A stretch of 64,000 nucleotides of DNA, from NCBI RefSeq assembly GCF_014131695.1, contig NZ_CP036346.1, positions 2,542,001-2,606,000 of the forward strand, in the 5' to 3' direction. The notes under the pieces are model-generated. The model made no database searches. It was not told the origin of the DNA and worked only from the letters and a program-made list of their open reading frames with translations. Made by a program: the position numbers and the translations under genes. The stretch comes from Thomasclavelia ramosa DSM 1402 (GTDB lineage Bacteria > Bacillota_I > Bacilli_A > Erysipelotrichales > Coprobacillaceae). Below are positions 24,761-35,110 of the stretch, piece by piece (within the stretch, counting starts at the first letter, position 1; every line of letters begins with the position of its first letter).

Positions 24761-24987
24761 CTATTTAACTGTAATAATAACTCTTTGACAATGTTTCAAC
24801 TGATGTTTACCATTATCTTGAACTTCTACGACCACATGAATAGTATCGCCATTTTCAGCATCCTTCGGTACCTCGTAATTCTTCGTAAAGCTCACCATCA
24901 ATAACTTTACCATCTCCCATCAAAGCATAATTAGCCATTAAAGGGCCTTTATCTTTAACTAAATTTTCATAACTCTTAAAGTTTCAT
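24761..24987 (-). pseudogene. Decayed 3' end of a DUF1593/Sde182-type nucleoside-hydrolase-like gene
   Basis: Reading the minus strand, one frame gives NFKSYENLVKDKGPLMANY and ALMGDGKVIDGELYEE, and a shifted frame continues with EVPKDAENGDTIHVVVEV and QDNGKHQLKHCQRVIITVK before a TAG at 24761. The second part matches the C-terminal beta-sandwich pattern of the DUF1593 (cellulose-binding Sde182, nucleoside-hydrolase-like) family as I know it. A frameshift and missing central residues plus loss of the whole N-terminus mark it as a remnant. It still ends in a good terminator. Family call is from memory of the pattern. Confidence 0.55.
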
Positions 24988-25006
24988 TTAATCATCCTCT
25001 TTACAT

Positions 25007-25765
25007 CTATCCTTTCTCTTGTGAATATTCTAAGTATCTCAAAAATAAAAAATCTGAAATAATAAAGAAGTGGGCGGTACTACCATAAAGAATATCTGAC
25101 ATCCCTACTTTAAACGTTTCATATCTAAAAGTAATCATATCATCACAATACTTTGATAATAAAGTATTTCCAACCTTAGCAATTCCAATTCTTGGAATAT
25201 GTAACCCTCGTAAAGCGCGTGCTAAAGTTACTGCTGTTTCATTATCGCCCGATAATGAAATAATAATAAACAAATCATTTTTAGTTACATTATTTAAGAT
25301 TGTATCGATTTCCGTTCCGTTACCTACAGCATGAAAAACCTTGTTTGTATAAAGAAAAACCCGCCGCAGTTCACCGGCCATATTTGCTTGAACAACTCCA
25401 GTTCCATAAACAAAAACTCGTTCAGCTTTTTCAATCATTTCCATGATATTAGTTAAATCTCGATTTTTCATTCGTTCCATTGTTTCAATAAATTCATGAT
25501 AAGTATCGTCTATAATTCGTGGTTTGAAATTTGGCTTTTGCGCCAAGTCCCATTTCAAATGCACCTTCAATTCACTAAACCCCTCAAGCCCCAGCTTTTT
25601 TGTAAAGCGTAAAATACTAGTATGCGATACATTGCAATTACGTGCTAGATCTTTAATCGAAATTCTTTGACATTCCCGTTTATGATGTAAAATATATTGC
25701 CAGATATATAAGTCATTTTCATTCAATTGATGGTAATTATCTTCTACTAATTTATCTAATGTCAT
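25007..25765 (-). CDS. RpiR-family regulator (second of a tandem pair)
   Basis: 252 residues. N-terminal HTH (about 1-75) with ISIKDLARNCNVSHTSILRF and a SIS sugar-isomerase domain (about 105-245) with VFVYGTGVVQANMAGELRR and FIIISLSGDNETAV. Its start overlaps the stop of the upstream RpiR gene by one base (TAATG). The two proteins share the N-terminal VEDNYHQLNENDLYIWQYI-like opening and are paralogues. The neighbouring PTS/GH4 operon is the likely target, with a phosphosugar as effector (inference). Confidence 0.9.
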   Translation of the reverse strand: MTLDKLVEDNYHQLNENDLYIWQYILHHKRECQRISIKDLARNCNVSHTSILRFTKKLGLEGFSELKVHLKWDLAQKPNFKPRIIDDTYHEFIETMERMKNRDLTNIMEMIEKAERVFVYGTGVVQANMAGELRRVFLYTNKVFHAVGNGTEIDTILNNVTKNDLFIIISLSGDNETAVTLARALRGLHIPRIGIAKVGNTLLSKYCDDMITFRYETFKVGMSDILYGSTAHFFIISDFLFLRYLEYSQEKG

Positions 25766-26520
25766 TATTCATTTCCTCTACTTTTAGCATATTCAATATA
25801 ATTGGCAATAATAAAATCAATTAAAATAAAATAGTTCCCCACCAGATCTTCACGACGCCCTTGATTTGTCATGACTGGTAATGTCTTTACATGCAGACTA
25901 TAATCGGCCACATGAGATAAAGTACAATCATTATTAGCAATAATAGCCACAACAATGACTCCCTTAGCTTTTAAACGATAAACATAATCTAATAAGCGTT
26001 GATTTTCACCAGCATAAGAAATAGCAATAAAAACATCATTACTACCAAACAAATTAATATAAGCCTCAAAATCTGCTAATACATCAATGTCTAAAAATAA
26101 CTTATTCACCATTGAAAATGAACGTTTTAAATGTTGCGCTGTATTATCTTGAATTACCCCAGTTCCATAAACATAAAGATTTTTAGCTTCATAAATACTT
26201 TGTACAATTTCTTTATAATGATAATCCCGATATTGTTCTAAAGTTTCTATATAATGATTAAAGATATTATCTGTTAAAGCATTTTTATCATTTTTTTGAT
26301 TATCGATCCGTAAAAAAACTTTAAATTCAGCGTATCCTTTTAAACCCAGACGCTTAGAAAAGCGTAAAATAGTACTTCGTGAAACACTACATCTTAAAGC
26401 TAGTTCATCAATCGATAAACGCTCACACTCTTTACGATGATGAATAATATAATTCCATATATATAAATCATTATCATTAAGTTGTTGATAATTCCTATTA
26501 ACTAGTTCTTCTAATTTCAT
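25765..26520 (-). CDS. RpiR-family regulator (first of a tandem pair)
   Basis: 251 residues with HTH (LSIDELALRCSVSRSTILRF, residues 37-56) and SIS domain (LYVYGTGVIQDNTAQHLKR; FIAISYAGENQRL). RpiR proteins of this type (GlvR-like) control alpha-glucoside PTS operons. A ribosome site GAGG precedes the ATG, and TATAAT lies about 25 bases upstream. Paralogue of the next gene, to which it is translationally coupled; they may form heteromers or respond to different sugars. Confidence 0.9.
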   Translation of the reverse strand: MKLEELVNRNYQQLNDNDLYIWNYIIHHRKECERLSIDELALRCSVSRSTILRFSKRLGLKGYAEFKVFLRIDNQKNDKNALTDNIFNHYIETLEQYRDYHYKEIVQSIYEAKNLYVYGTGVIQDNTAQHLKRSFSMVNKLFLDIDVLADFEAYINLFGSNDVFIAISYAGENQRLLDYVYRLKAKGVIVVAIIANNDCTLSHVADYSLHVKTLPVMTNQGRREDLVGNYFILIDFIIANYIEYAKSRGNE

Positions 26521-26613
26521 ATCATACCTCTACATGTATTATTATAACAATATTTTAAGTAAAACAAAATCAATAACTAAATTAGAAAAAAATTTATCAC
26601 AGTAAAGAAAAAC

Positions 26614-26630
26614 CACATCAATTTGATGTG
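26614..26630 (-). terminator. Terminator of the PTS/GH4 operon
   Basis: CACATCA/TGATGTG with loop ATT, followed on the minus strand by GTTTTTC; it separates EIIA from the RpiR pair. Confidence 0.75.
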
Positions 26631-26633
26631 ATT

Positions 26634-27122
26634 TTATTTGTATTCGATTAAAGGAGATTCTATTATATGAACATTTTCATTAATATTATATTTTGTGATT
26701 TCATGACCACCATTTTCAACAATAACTAACATTGTTATATCATTGATTCCTTTAGTCACAAAATCTGTTTTATCATAAGAAATTAATAATTCACCAGTTT
26801 CTACACTGTCACCGGCAGATACATGAGTAGCAAAACCCTCACCCATTAAATTAACAGTGTCTAAGCCAACATGAATTAATAACTCCATACCATCTTCGGT
26901 TTCAATCCCCAAAGCATGTTTCGTATTATCCATCACCATTGAGATTTTCCCATTACATGGCGCATAAATTTTACCATCATCTGGAATTACAGCAATTCCA
27001 TCACCCATCATTTTTGTTGAAAAAACTTCATCTGGTACATCTTCAATGGCTACACTTTTTCCGTTAGCCATTGAAGATAGTACTTTATTTTGTTTTTCTT
27101 TCTTTTTAAATAGTTTTAACAT
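26634..27122 (-). CDS. PTS glucose-type EIIA component
   Basis: 162 residues, Crr/EIIA-Glc fold. Phosphorylated His84 in LLIHVGLDT with partner His69 (NTKHALGIE), and typical IYAPCNGKI and YDKTDFVTKG segments. It passes phosphate from HPr to the EIICB at 28992, which lacks its own EIIA domain. It starts one base after the GH4 gene ends, so it is the last gene of the operon. Confidence 0.95.
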   Translation of the reverse strand: MLKLFKKKEKQNKVLSSMANGKSVAIEDVPDEVFSTKMMGDGIAVIPDDGKIYAPCNGKISMVMDNTKHALGIETEDGMELLIHVGLDTVNLMGEGFATHVSAGDSVETGELLISYDKTDFVTKGINDITMLVIVENGGHEITKYNINENVHIIESPLIEYK

Positions 27123-27123
27123 C

Positions 27124-28966
<1,843 letters not shown>

Positions 28967-28991
28967 CTTCAAGACCATCCTTTTCATTTAT

Positions 28992-30551
28992 TTATAGTAA
29001 TGCTTCAAAATCTTCTCTTACACTTGGTACTTTTAATCCAACAATTACTTGAATATTTGTCTTAGTAGCTTTTAAACCATGAGTACCAATTGATTTAAAA
29101 TAGCTATCAGATTGAACTAATTTTTCATCTTTTACATTAACTCTTAAACGAGTTGCACAGTTAGTAACATCAACAATGTTATCTTTACCACCTAATCCTT
29201 CAAGGATAGCAGCAGCTAAACTTTGTTTTTCTACCTTTCCACCAGCTTGTTTTTCTTTAAAATCAGCTTTAGTGTGGAATTTAATTTCTTCTTCATCATC
29301 TTCACGACCAGGTGTCTTGAAGTCAAATTTTAAAATCAAGAATCTAAATACAATGAAATAAATACCTGTAAAGACTAAACCTACTACCAATAATGTTAAA
29401 TATGTTTGCCAGTGTGAAGCCATTAATGGTATAAAGTTAAGGGCTGACATTTCGATCAAACCACCTGATAATACCCCAACAACACCTAGCGCATTTGCTA
29501 CTGTAGCTAAAGTAGCAGCTAATACTGCATGTACTACAAACAATACTGGTGCAATAAATAAGAATGTAAATTCAATTGGTTCTGTAATTCCACAAACAAT
29601 AGCTGTTAATGTGATTGGAATTAATAGACCAGCAATTTGTTTTTTCTTCTTATCTTTCGCTGTCGCATAAAATGCTAGTGCGATACCTGGACATCCAAAT
29701 ACTTTAGATAAACCTGTAAGTGTTGGCCATGCCCAAGGTGCTAATGATTTTAAAGAATCACTTGAAGCCGCTAAATCTGGTAAAGCTGTTGCCCAAGCTG
29801 AATAAACTCCACCGTTGATAATTACTGAATCGTAGAAGAATGGGAAATACATTAAATGATGTAATCCAAATGGAATTAAGATACGTTCCATGAAGATAAA
29901 GATCCATACCCCGATTGATCCAGCACCAGCAACAAATCCTTGGAATGCACGCATACCATCTTGAACGATTGGCCATAACCATGCAGATAAAAATGCAACT
30001 GGTAATAAAGCAAAGAAACCAACAATTACTACGAATGATGAACCACTGAATGTTCCTAACCATTCAGGTAATTCAGTATCAAAGAATTTATTGTGTAAAT
30101 ATACAACGATACATGAAATCATTAACGCTCCGATCATCCCCATATCTAGAGTTTTAATACTAGCAATCATCGTAAGACCACTTGTACCTCCAGTTTCTGC
30201 TGCGAAGTCAACTCCGAAAGTTCCTCCCCATTGGCTTAAGATCGTACTTAAGAAATATTGAAATGTTAGATAAAGTACTAACGCTTCCATACAACATCTT
30301 GCTTGTTGTTTTTTCGCAAGACCGATTGGTAATCCAACCACGAAGATTAATGGTAACTGATTGAATACTGTCCATCCCCCTTGAAGAATGACATTCCATA
30401 CTTGATACCACAATCCATTAGGGTCAGCTAGACCACCCATAATTGCTTCAGTTGTAAACAATGTTCCAATCCCGATAGTTGTTCCTGCAAAAGCAAATAA
30501 CAGTACCGGCGTGAACATTGCCCCACCAAAACGTTGAATTTTTTGCAACAT
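28992..30551 (-). CDS. PTS alpha-glucoside (maltose-type) EIICB component
   Basis: 519 residues from ATG 30551 (GGGAGGACAAAAT upstream; an in-frame start at 30635 lies in the promoter). The EIIC domain (about 1-410) has about ten membrane segments and the conserved ITEPIEFTFLF; the EIIB domain has the phosphorylated Cys465 in VTNCATRLRVNV. It imports and phosphorylates a glucose-family sugar, most likely maltose or another alpha-glucoside given the GH4 enzyme. First gene of the operon EIICB - membrane protein - GH4 - EIIA. Confidence 0.92.
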   Translation of the reverse strand: MLQKIQRFGGAMFTPVLLFAFAGTTIGIGTLFTTEAIMGGLADPNGLWYQVWNVILQGGWTVFNQLPLIFVVGLPIGLAKKQQARCCMEALVLYLTFQYFLSTILSQWGGTFGVDFAAETGGTSGLTMIASIKTLDMGMIGALMISCIVVYLHNKFFDTELPEWLGTFSGSSFVVIVGFFALLPVAFLSAWLWPIVQDGMRAFQGFVAGAGSIGVWIFIFMERILIPFGLHHLMYFPFFYDSVIINGGVYSAWATALPDLAASSDSLKSLAPWAWPTLTGLSKVFGCPGIALAFYATAKDKKKKQIAGLLIPITLTAIVCGITEPIEFTFLFIAPVLFVVHAVLAATLATVANALGVVGVLSGGLIEMSALNFIPLMASHWQTYLTLLVVGLVFTGIYFIVFRFLILKFDFKTPGREDDEEEIKFHTKADFKEKQAGGKVEKQSLAAAILEGLGGKDNIVDVTNCATRLRVNVKDEKLVQSDSYFKSIGTHGLKATKTNIQVIVGLKVPSVREDFEALL

Positions 30552-30582
30552 ATTTTGTCCTCCCTTTTCTCTTGACACATAC

Positions 30583-30611
30583 ATCGTATCAATTTGAAAG
30601 CCGTTACACAA
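30583..30611 (-). promoter_or_regulatory. Promoter of the PTS/GH4 operon
   Basis: On the minus strand TTGTGT, 17 bases, TACGAT, about 32 bases before the start codon. Confidence 0.55.
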
Positions 30612-30612
30612 T

Positions 30613-30680
30613 ACTTTGACCAAAGTTAGAGACAAGGTGATATTTTCTATTATTTATCACATTCACCGTGATTTTTCACG
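30613..30680. promoter_or_regulatory. Cluster of dyads upstream of the PTS promoter
   Basis: Three dyads abut the -35: ACTTTG-AC-CAAAGT (30613-30626), GTGATA-N12-TATCAC (30637-30660) and CGTGA-TTTT-TCACG (30667-30680). They are candidate binding sites for the RpiR proteins encoded at 25007-26520 and for a global regulator; which protein binds which site is not visible. Confidence 0.5.
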
Positions 30681-30761
30681 CTAGTGCAAAACCCTTGATA
30701 TACCTAATTTTTCGCATTTTTATGGAGAATCAAAAAAAGAAAACACGGTTAAAATTATCTT

Positions 30762-30797
30762 TTGACATAATAAAAAGTATCATTCATATAATGATAC
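30762..30797 (+). promoter_or_regulatory. asnB promoter with a palindrome over the -10
   Basis: TTGACA (30762-30767) is followed after 17-19 bases by CATATAAT. The -10 lies in a perfect dyad GTATCATT-CATAT-AATGATAC (30777-30797). Transcription would begin near 30799, leaving a leader of only about ten bases. Confidence 0.6.
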
Positions 30798-30809
30798 GGG
30801 GTGATTAAT

Positions 30810-32630
30810 TTGTGTGGATTTTTATGTATGTATGACTATATGAACGATTTAACTAATCAAGTTCAAAACTTTAATAAGATGCTTACATTATTAAAATATC
30901 GTGGACCTGATGATTTTAATATCGCCAGTAGTGAACATGTTTTATTAGGCCATTGTCGGTTATCAATTATTGACTTAAATGGCGGTAAACAACCATTTAA
31001 ATATACTTATAATGATATTGAGTATACGATTGTATATAATGGTGAGATTTACAATATGAATACGATCAAAGAGCAATTAATTGATGAAGGGTACCATTTT
31101 ACTAGTCAAAGTGATACCGAGGTAGTTGTTGCTAGTTTTATTGCTTACGGTCCACGTTGTCTTAATTTATTTGATGGAATTTTCTCTTTTGTAATTTCAT
31201 ATCAAAATAAACTTTTTGTGGCTCGTGATCAACTTGGTGTCAAACCGCTTTATTATTATCAAAAAGATGATTTATTTATTTTTAGTAGTGAAATAAAATG
31301 TATTTTAATGTATTTAGGGCGTTGTGTCGTTGATGAAACAGGACTTAAAGAATTATTAGGACTAGGGCCAAGTGTTTCGCCTGGTAAAACTATTTATAAA
31401 GATATCTATAGTCTTCGACCAGCACATTATATGAATGTCTTTAACGGTTACAAAGAAATCAATCGTTATTGGGCACTTGAGCGACGTAATCATAATCGGA
31501 GTTACGAAGAAACAGTTCATGATATCCGCTGTCTCGTAAATCATAGTATTCGCCAACAGTTGTTGAGCGATGTCCCTGTATCATGCATGCTATCTGGCGG
31601 CCTTGATTCTTCGATCATCACTGGTGTTACTAGCCAATATATTTCCAAATTATCAACTTATAGTGTCGACTATCAAGATCAAGACAAATACTTCCAGCCT
31701 TATGAGTATCAAACAACACGTGACGACCACTATATCGATGAAGTAAAAACACTGTATAACACCAAACATAAAACAGTAACTTTATCCCAAAAACAATTAG
31801 TGATGTCGTTAAAAGAATCATTGATTGCGCGTGATGCTCCTGGGATGGCAGATATTGATTCAAGTTTCTTATTATTTTCAAAAGAAATTTCTCATAATCA
31901 TAAAGTTGTACTTTCCGGAGAATGTGCGGATGAAATTTTTGGTGGCTACCCATGGTTTTATCGAAAAGAACTTTACAGTATTGACGGCTTTCCATGGATG
32001 CGTGATTTAGATAAACGAATGGAACTATTCTCTGATGAAATTCAAGCACTGAATATCAAAAACTATGTCATGGATAAGTATCATCAAACATTAAACGAAA
32101 TTGATTATCATGATCATACTTATGAAGATGCTAATAAGCGTAAAATGATCTATTTAAATATGGAATGGTTTATGCAGACTTTATTGACTCGTTCTGATAG
32201 TCAAACGATGCGCAGTTCTATTGAATTACGAGTTCCTTTCGCTAATAAAGATATTGTTTCATATTTATATAATGTGCCATGGGAATATATGTATCACAAT
32301 GATATTGAAAAAGGTCTATTACGAGATGCTTTTAAAGATTTTCTACCAAGTGATATCTATAATCGAAAAAAGAATCCTTATCCTAAAACCCATTCACCAT
32401 TATATCGTGATTTAATCGTAGAATTGTTAAAAGAATCATTAAATGATAAAAATAATCTACTTCTACGTTTATTTAACCGTGATAAATTAATTGATTTAAT
32501 TAATAGTGGCGGAGAATCCTTTAAATATCCATGGTTTGGTCAACTGATGACTGGTCCTCAATTATTAGCATATTTCTATCAGATTTATCTCTGGGGTCGG
32601 ATTTATCATGTTGAAATAGAACTAGAATAA
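30810..32630 (+). CDS. asnB: Asparagine synthetase B, glutamine-hydrolysing
   Basis: 606 residues from a TTG at 30810. This start is chosen because it places the class II amidotransferase nucleophile at Cys2 (MCGF) and has GGGGTGA 5 bases upstream; the earlier GTG at 30801 would bury Cys2. Glutaminase domain about 1-190 (RGPDD, CRLSIIDL, YNGEIYN), synthetase domain from about 240 with PP-loop SGGLDSS and SGECADEIFGGY. It converts aspartate to asparagine with ATP and glutamine ammonia. Own promoter with dyad; convergent with the 32639 gene. Confidence 0.93.
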   Translation: MCGFLCMYDYMNDLTNQVQNFNKMLTLLKYRGPDDFNIASSEHVLLGHCRLSIIDLNGGKQPFKYTYNDIEYTIVYNGEIYNMNTIKEQLIDEGYHFTSQSDTEVVVASFIAYGPRCLNLFDGIFSFVISYQNKLFVARDQLGVKPLYYYQKDDLFIFSSEIKCILMYLGRCVVDETGLKELLGLGPSVSPGKTIYKDIYSLRPAHYMNVFNGYKEINRYWALERRNHNRSYEETVHDIRCLVNHSIRQQLLSDVPVSCMLSGGLDSSIITGVTSQYISKLSTYSVDYQDQDKYFQPYEYQTTRDDHYIDEVKTLYNTKHKTVTLSQKQLVMSLKESLIARDAPGMADIDSSFLLFSKEISHNHKVVLSGECADEIFGGYPWFYRKELYSIDGFPWMRDLDKRMELFSDEIQALNIKNYVMDKYHQTLNEIDYHDHTYEDANKRKMIYLNMEWFMQTLLTRSDSQTMRSSIELRVPFANKDIVSYLYNVPWEYMYHNDIEKGLLRDAFKDFLPSDIYNRKKNPYPKTHSPLYRDLIVELLKESLNDKNNLLLRLFNRDKLIDLINSGGESFKYPWFGQLMTGPQLLAYFYQIYLWGRIYHVEIELE

Positions 32631-32651
32631 TCTTACGATTATTTTAGTTCT
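32618..32651. terminator. Bidirectional terminator containing both stop codons
   Basis: AGAACTAGAATAATC/GATTATTTTAGTTCT, 15 bp with one wobble, loop TTAC. The asnB stop is in the left arm and the stop of the opposing gene is in the right arm, so the two coding ends share one hairpin. Confidence 0.75.
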
Positions 32652-33016
32652 ATATTTATATATTCATCTTTTAAAGATATCTCCCGAACATACTCATTAT
32701 CAATAATAATACTTTCATCATTGATCGTTAAATATGGCAAATCCTTGACCGTTTCCTTTAAAACTTTATTTAAATCTAAATTAATAAATCCATATTTAAT
32801 AACTCCGTTTATATCAATAATAATCTTATCTTCGACTCTTACCCGAGCTATTGCTCTCAGCTTTGTTTCTATATTATAATAATTTAAATTTGCACTTAGA
32901 TGTAAATAGTCGTCGATCTTAATATTTAAGTCATAAAGGCTAATATCTTTATAATCAAAAAATTTTGGATATAAATATTTACATAATTTTTCTAATTCAT
33001 TCTGATTTATTAACAT
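32639..33016 (-). CDS. Small protein of unknown function
   Basis: 125 residues, acidic and rich in Ile, Leu and Tyr, no signal peptide or membrane helix. The pattern of short amphipathic strands (YDLNIKIDDYLHLSANL, RARVRVEDKIIIDINGVI-like, INDESIIIDNEY) suggests a lipid-binding-like or DUF2993-like beta-sheet fold, but I do not recognise a family. It ends in a hairpin shared with asnB and has its own region of about 60 bases to aroD upstream. Ribosome site AGGTGG. Confidence 0.55.
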   Translation of the reverse strand: MLINQNELEKLCKYLYPKFFDYKDISLYDLNIKIDDYLHLSANLNYYNIETKLRAIARVRVEDKIIIDINGVIKYGFINLDLNKVLKETVKDLPYLTINDESIIIDNEYVREISLKDEYINIELK

Positions 33017-33065
33017 TTAACCACCTATTTTATTTTATGTGTAAATTATAAAAAGGTGCAAAAAA

Positions 33066-33082
33066 AAGGACATATAGTCCTT
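33066..33082 (-). terminator. Terminator of aroD
   Basis: AAGGAC/GTCCTT with loop ATATA, followed on the minus strand by TTTTTTT; it overlaps the stop codon. Confidence 0.75.
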
Positions 33083-33839
33083 AATTATTATGGTGAATCA
33101 CTTTTAACACTTCTTTTAAAGCATGAACTTCAATTTGACCTGGAGCAGAGCTATTGTTATCTTTTCCAAATGTGATCGCTGAGCCAAATTGTTCACCTAA
33201 AATTCTTGTTGCAATTCCTTTGCTTGACATAGACATTGTAACAAGTGGTTTATCATATAACTCATTAGCTTTTAGTGTTGTTTCTAATAACAATAAAACA
33301 TCACGATAGTCTTCTGGCATCACTGCAATCTTAATTATATCAGCTTCTAAAGAATCCATTTGTTTTATCTTTCCTAACATTGTATCAATACTAGGAGTAC
33401 GAGTAAAATCATGACTAGACATAATGATTTTTTTATCATTTTGATGAATTAAATTACTTAAATTAATAATGGTATTAGTTCCACTAGATAATTCAACATC
33501 ATAAATATCAAATGCTCCACTTTCAAGAGCAATTGAATATAATTGCATGTATTCATCATTACTTAATTTACCATTTCCTCCTTCAGGAACACTTCGGTAA
33601 GTTAAAATAATTCCTTGTTTAATTGCCATTGAAGCAATTGCTTTAAATAATTCGGTTAATTTTTGATGATCTAACAGTTCATTGAAATAATCAATTCTAA
33701 GTTCAATCAAATCTATATCTAATGACTGTAATCTAATCAAGTCTGTTATGATATCTTGATGATTGTTGCTAACAACTGGTACACATATCTTTGGCATACC
33801 CTCACCAATTACAATATTTTTAACTTTACAAACACCCAT
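33081..33839 (-). CDS. aroD: 3-dehydroquinate dehydratase, type I
   Basis: 252 residues. Signatures: ELRIDYF near residue 46, catalytic His in SSHDF, Schiff-base Lys in DIIKIAVMP, Arg in TRILGEQFGSAITFG and the APGQI loop near the C-terminus. It dehydrates 3-dehydroquinate in the shikimate pathway, or works in quinate use. No other aro gene is nearby. AGGAGGATGATTT precedes the ATG. Confidence 0.95.
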   Translation of the reverse strand: MGVCKVKNIVIGEGMPKICVPVVSNNHQDIITDLIRLQSLDIDLIELRIDYFNELLDHQKLTELFKAIASMAIKQGIILTYRSVPEGGNGKLSNDEYMQLYSIALESGAFDIYDVELSSGTNTIINLSNLIHQNDKKIIMSSHDFTRTPSIDTMLGKIKQMDSLEADIIKIAVMPEDYRDVLLLLETTLKANELYDKPLVTMSMSSKGIATRILGEQFGSAITFGKDNNSSAPGQIEVHALKEVLKVIHHNN

Positions 33840-33985
33840 AAATCATCCTCCTAAAAACCATATTCATTTTAACATCAATATGTTTCTTTTAATAAGAATA
33901 CTGAATGAACATTCCCCAATATTCACCTTTTATACTATAACACTATTGATGATAATATGATACTTTTTTAGGGTAAAAAAACAAA

Positions 33986-34870
33986 TTATTTTATGCTAAG
34001 AAAGTATGATAGCGCTCCAATTAAGTTTGCTTCATTATAAAATTTACATGTCGTTACATTTGGTTTAAGCAGCTGATTAGTCTCGTTAGCAATTATTTCA
34101 ACCGCCTCTTTAATCAGCTTGATCAATAGAGGTTGTTTAGAAATTCCTCCACCAATACAGATTACTCCTGGATCATAACTATACTGAAGGTTATACAACT
34201 GTATTGCAATATCCAGACAAAAATTTTTCAGTACCTCCAGAACAACTTCATCCGCATTGTTAGCCAATTCAAAAACACGTCTTCCATCAATTGACGTGAC
34301 TGCTAAAGCTTCCGCTGCCCGCTTACATAAAGCTGTTGTAGAAGCAATGTCCGACCAGGTCAATACTTGATTAGTCTCTTTATCATAATCAACGATCAGG
34401 GTACTTATTTCACCAGCAAATAAATGTGCACCATGATGAATTTGTTTATTTTTTATAATCGCTCCACCAATTCCAGTTCCTAAAACTACAATTATTGCAT
34501 CATCATAAGCTTGTGCACTCCCAATCCAGGCTTCAGCCAATCCAGCGCACTTAGCATCATTTTCCAAAGAAACCTTTATATTATCACAAGCTTTAGAAAT
34601 TAGCTCAGTTAAACAGATTCCCTGTAAATATGGATACGCAACAACGACTTTGATCGTTCCATTAGCTGCATCAATAACACCGGGACATGATAAAGCAATT
34701 CCTTCAACTTTCCTATTACTTTCGTGGTATATTTTAGCAACTGTTTTTATAAATTTATCTAAGCTGTCTACTGCTGTTGATAAAATTTCTTGTTTATTAA
34801 AAATTTCTCCCGCTTCGTTCATCCAGCAATATTTTATTGCTGTTCCACCAATATCAAATACTAGATACAT
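33986..34870 (-). CDS. ROK-family sugar kinase (BglK-like)
   Basis: 294 residues. Phosphate-binding DIGGTAIK (6-13), sugar loop ENDAKCAGLAE, second phosphate motif LGTGIGGA, adenosine motif CIGGGIS. The zinc-binding CxCGxxGC motif of glucokinases and NagC-type ROK proteins is absent; instead GAHLFAGEIS is followed directly by LIVDYDKETNQ, as in beta-glucoside kinase BglK. It probably phosphorylates a glucoside or hexose with ATP; substrate uncertain. Single gene with a ribosome site AGGAGGATTGAG. Confidence 0.85.
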   Translation of the reverse strand: MYLVFDIGGTAIKYCWMNEAGEIFNKQEILSTAVDSLDKFIKTVAKIYHESNRKVEGIALSCPGVIDAANGTIKVVVAYPYLQGICLTELISKACDNIKVSLENDAKCAGLAEAWIGSAQAYDDAIIVVLGTGIGGAIIKNKQIHHGAHLFAGEISTLIVDYDKETNQVLTWSDIASTTALCKRAAEALAVTSIDGRRVFELANNADEVVLEVLKNFCLDIAIQLYNLQYSYDPGVICIGGGISKQPLLIKLIKEAVEIIANETNQLLKPNVTTCKFYNEANLIGALSYFLSIK

Positions 34871-34955
34871 CGCTCAATCCTCCTACTAATTAATAATATC
34901 ATAGATTTTAATCGGAGTGTTTATTAATCTTATTTTGAAAAAAGTTCTCATAAAA

Positions 34956-34992
34956 AAACTAGAAAATTATTATGTAAATAACTTCTAGTTTT
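34956..34992 (-). terminator. Terminator of the FG-GAP/ABC operon
   Basis: AAACTAGAA/TTCTAGTTT stem with extended partial pairing inside, followed on the minus strand by a U run. It is about 120 bases beyond the permease stop. Confidence 0.65.
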
Positions 34993-35110
34993 ATAATCCG
35001 TAAAGGAACCTCTATTGTTCAAAGGGATATACAGCTTTGCTACTAAAAAAGCGGTAGTCAAAAACATTACTCAAATAATAAGATTCATTGTATTATTATA
35101 TAGTACTAAA
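34993..35110. other. Spacer after the permease, possible gene tail
   Basis: The minus strand holds an open tail of about 24 codons ending in RFFSSKAVYPFEQ and TAG, without a start codon. It reads like the C-terminus of a protein but is too short to assign; it may be a remnant or chance. Confidence 0.25.

Noticed and set aside
30801-30809. GTG at 30801 as asnB start
   Set aside because: It would add three residues before the catalytic cysteine, which must be residue 2 after processing.
31362-32049. Minus-strand open frames inside asnB
   Set aside because: They are in the shadow of a complete asparagine synthetase with all motifs and lack ribosome sites.
34993-35110. Short C-terminal-looking peptide as a pseudogene
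   Set aside because: About 24 codons without a start or recognisable family are too little to distinguish debris from chance.
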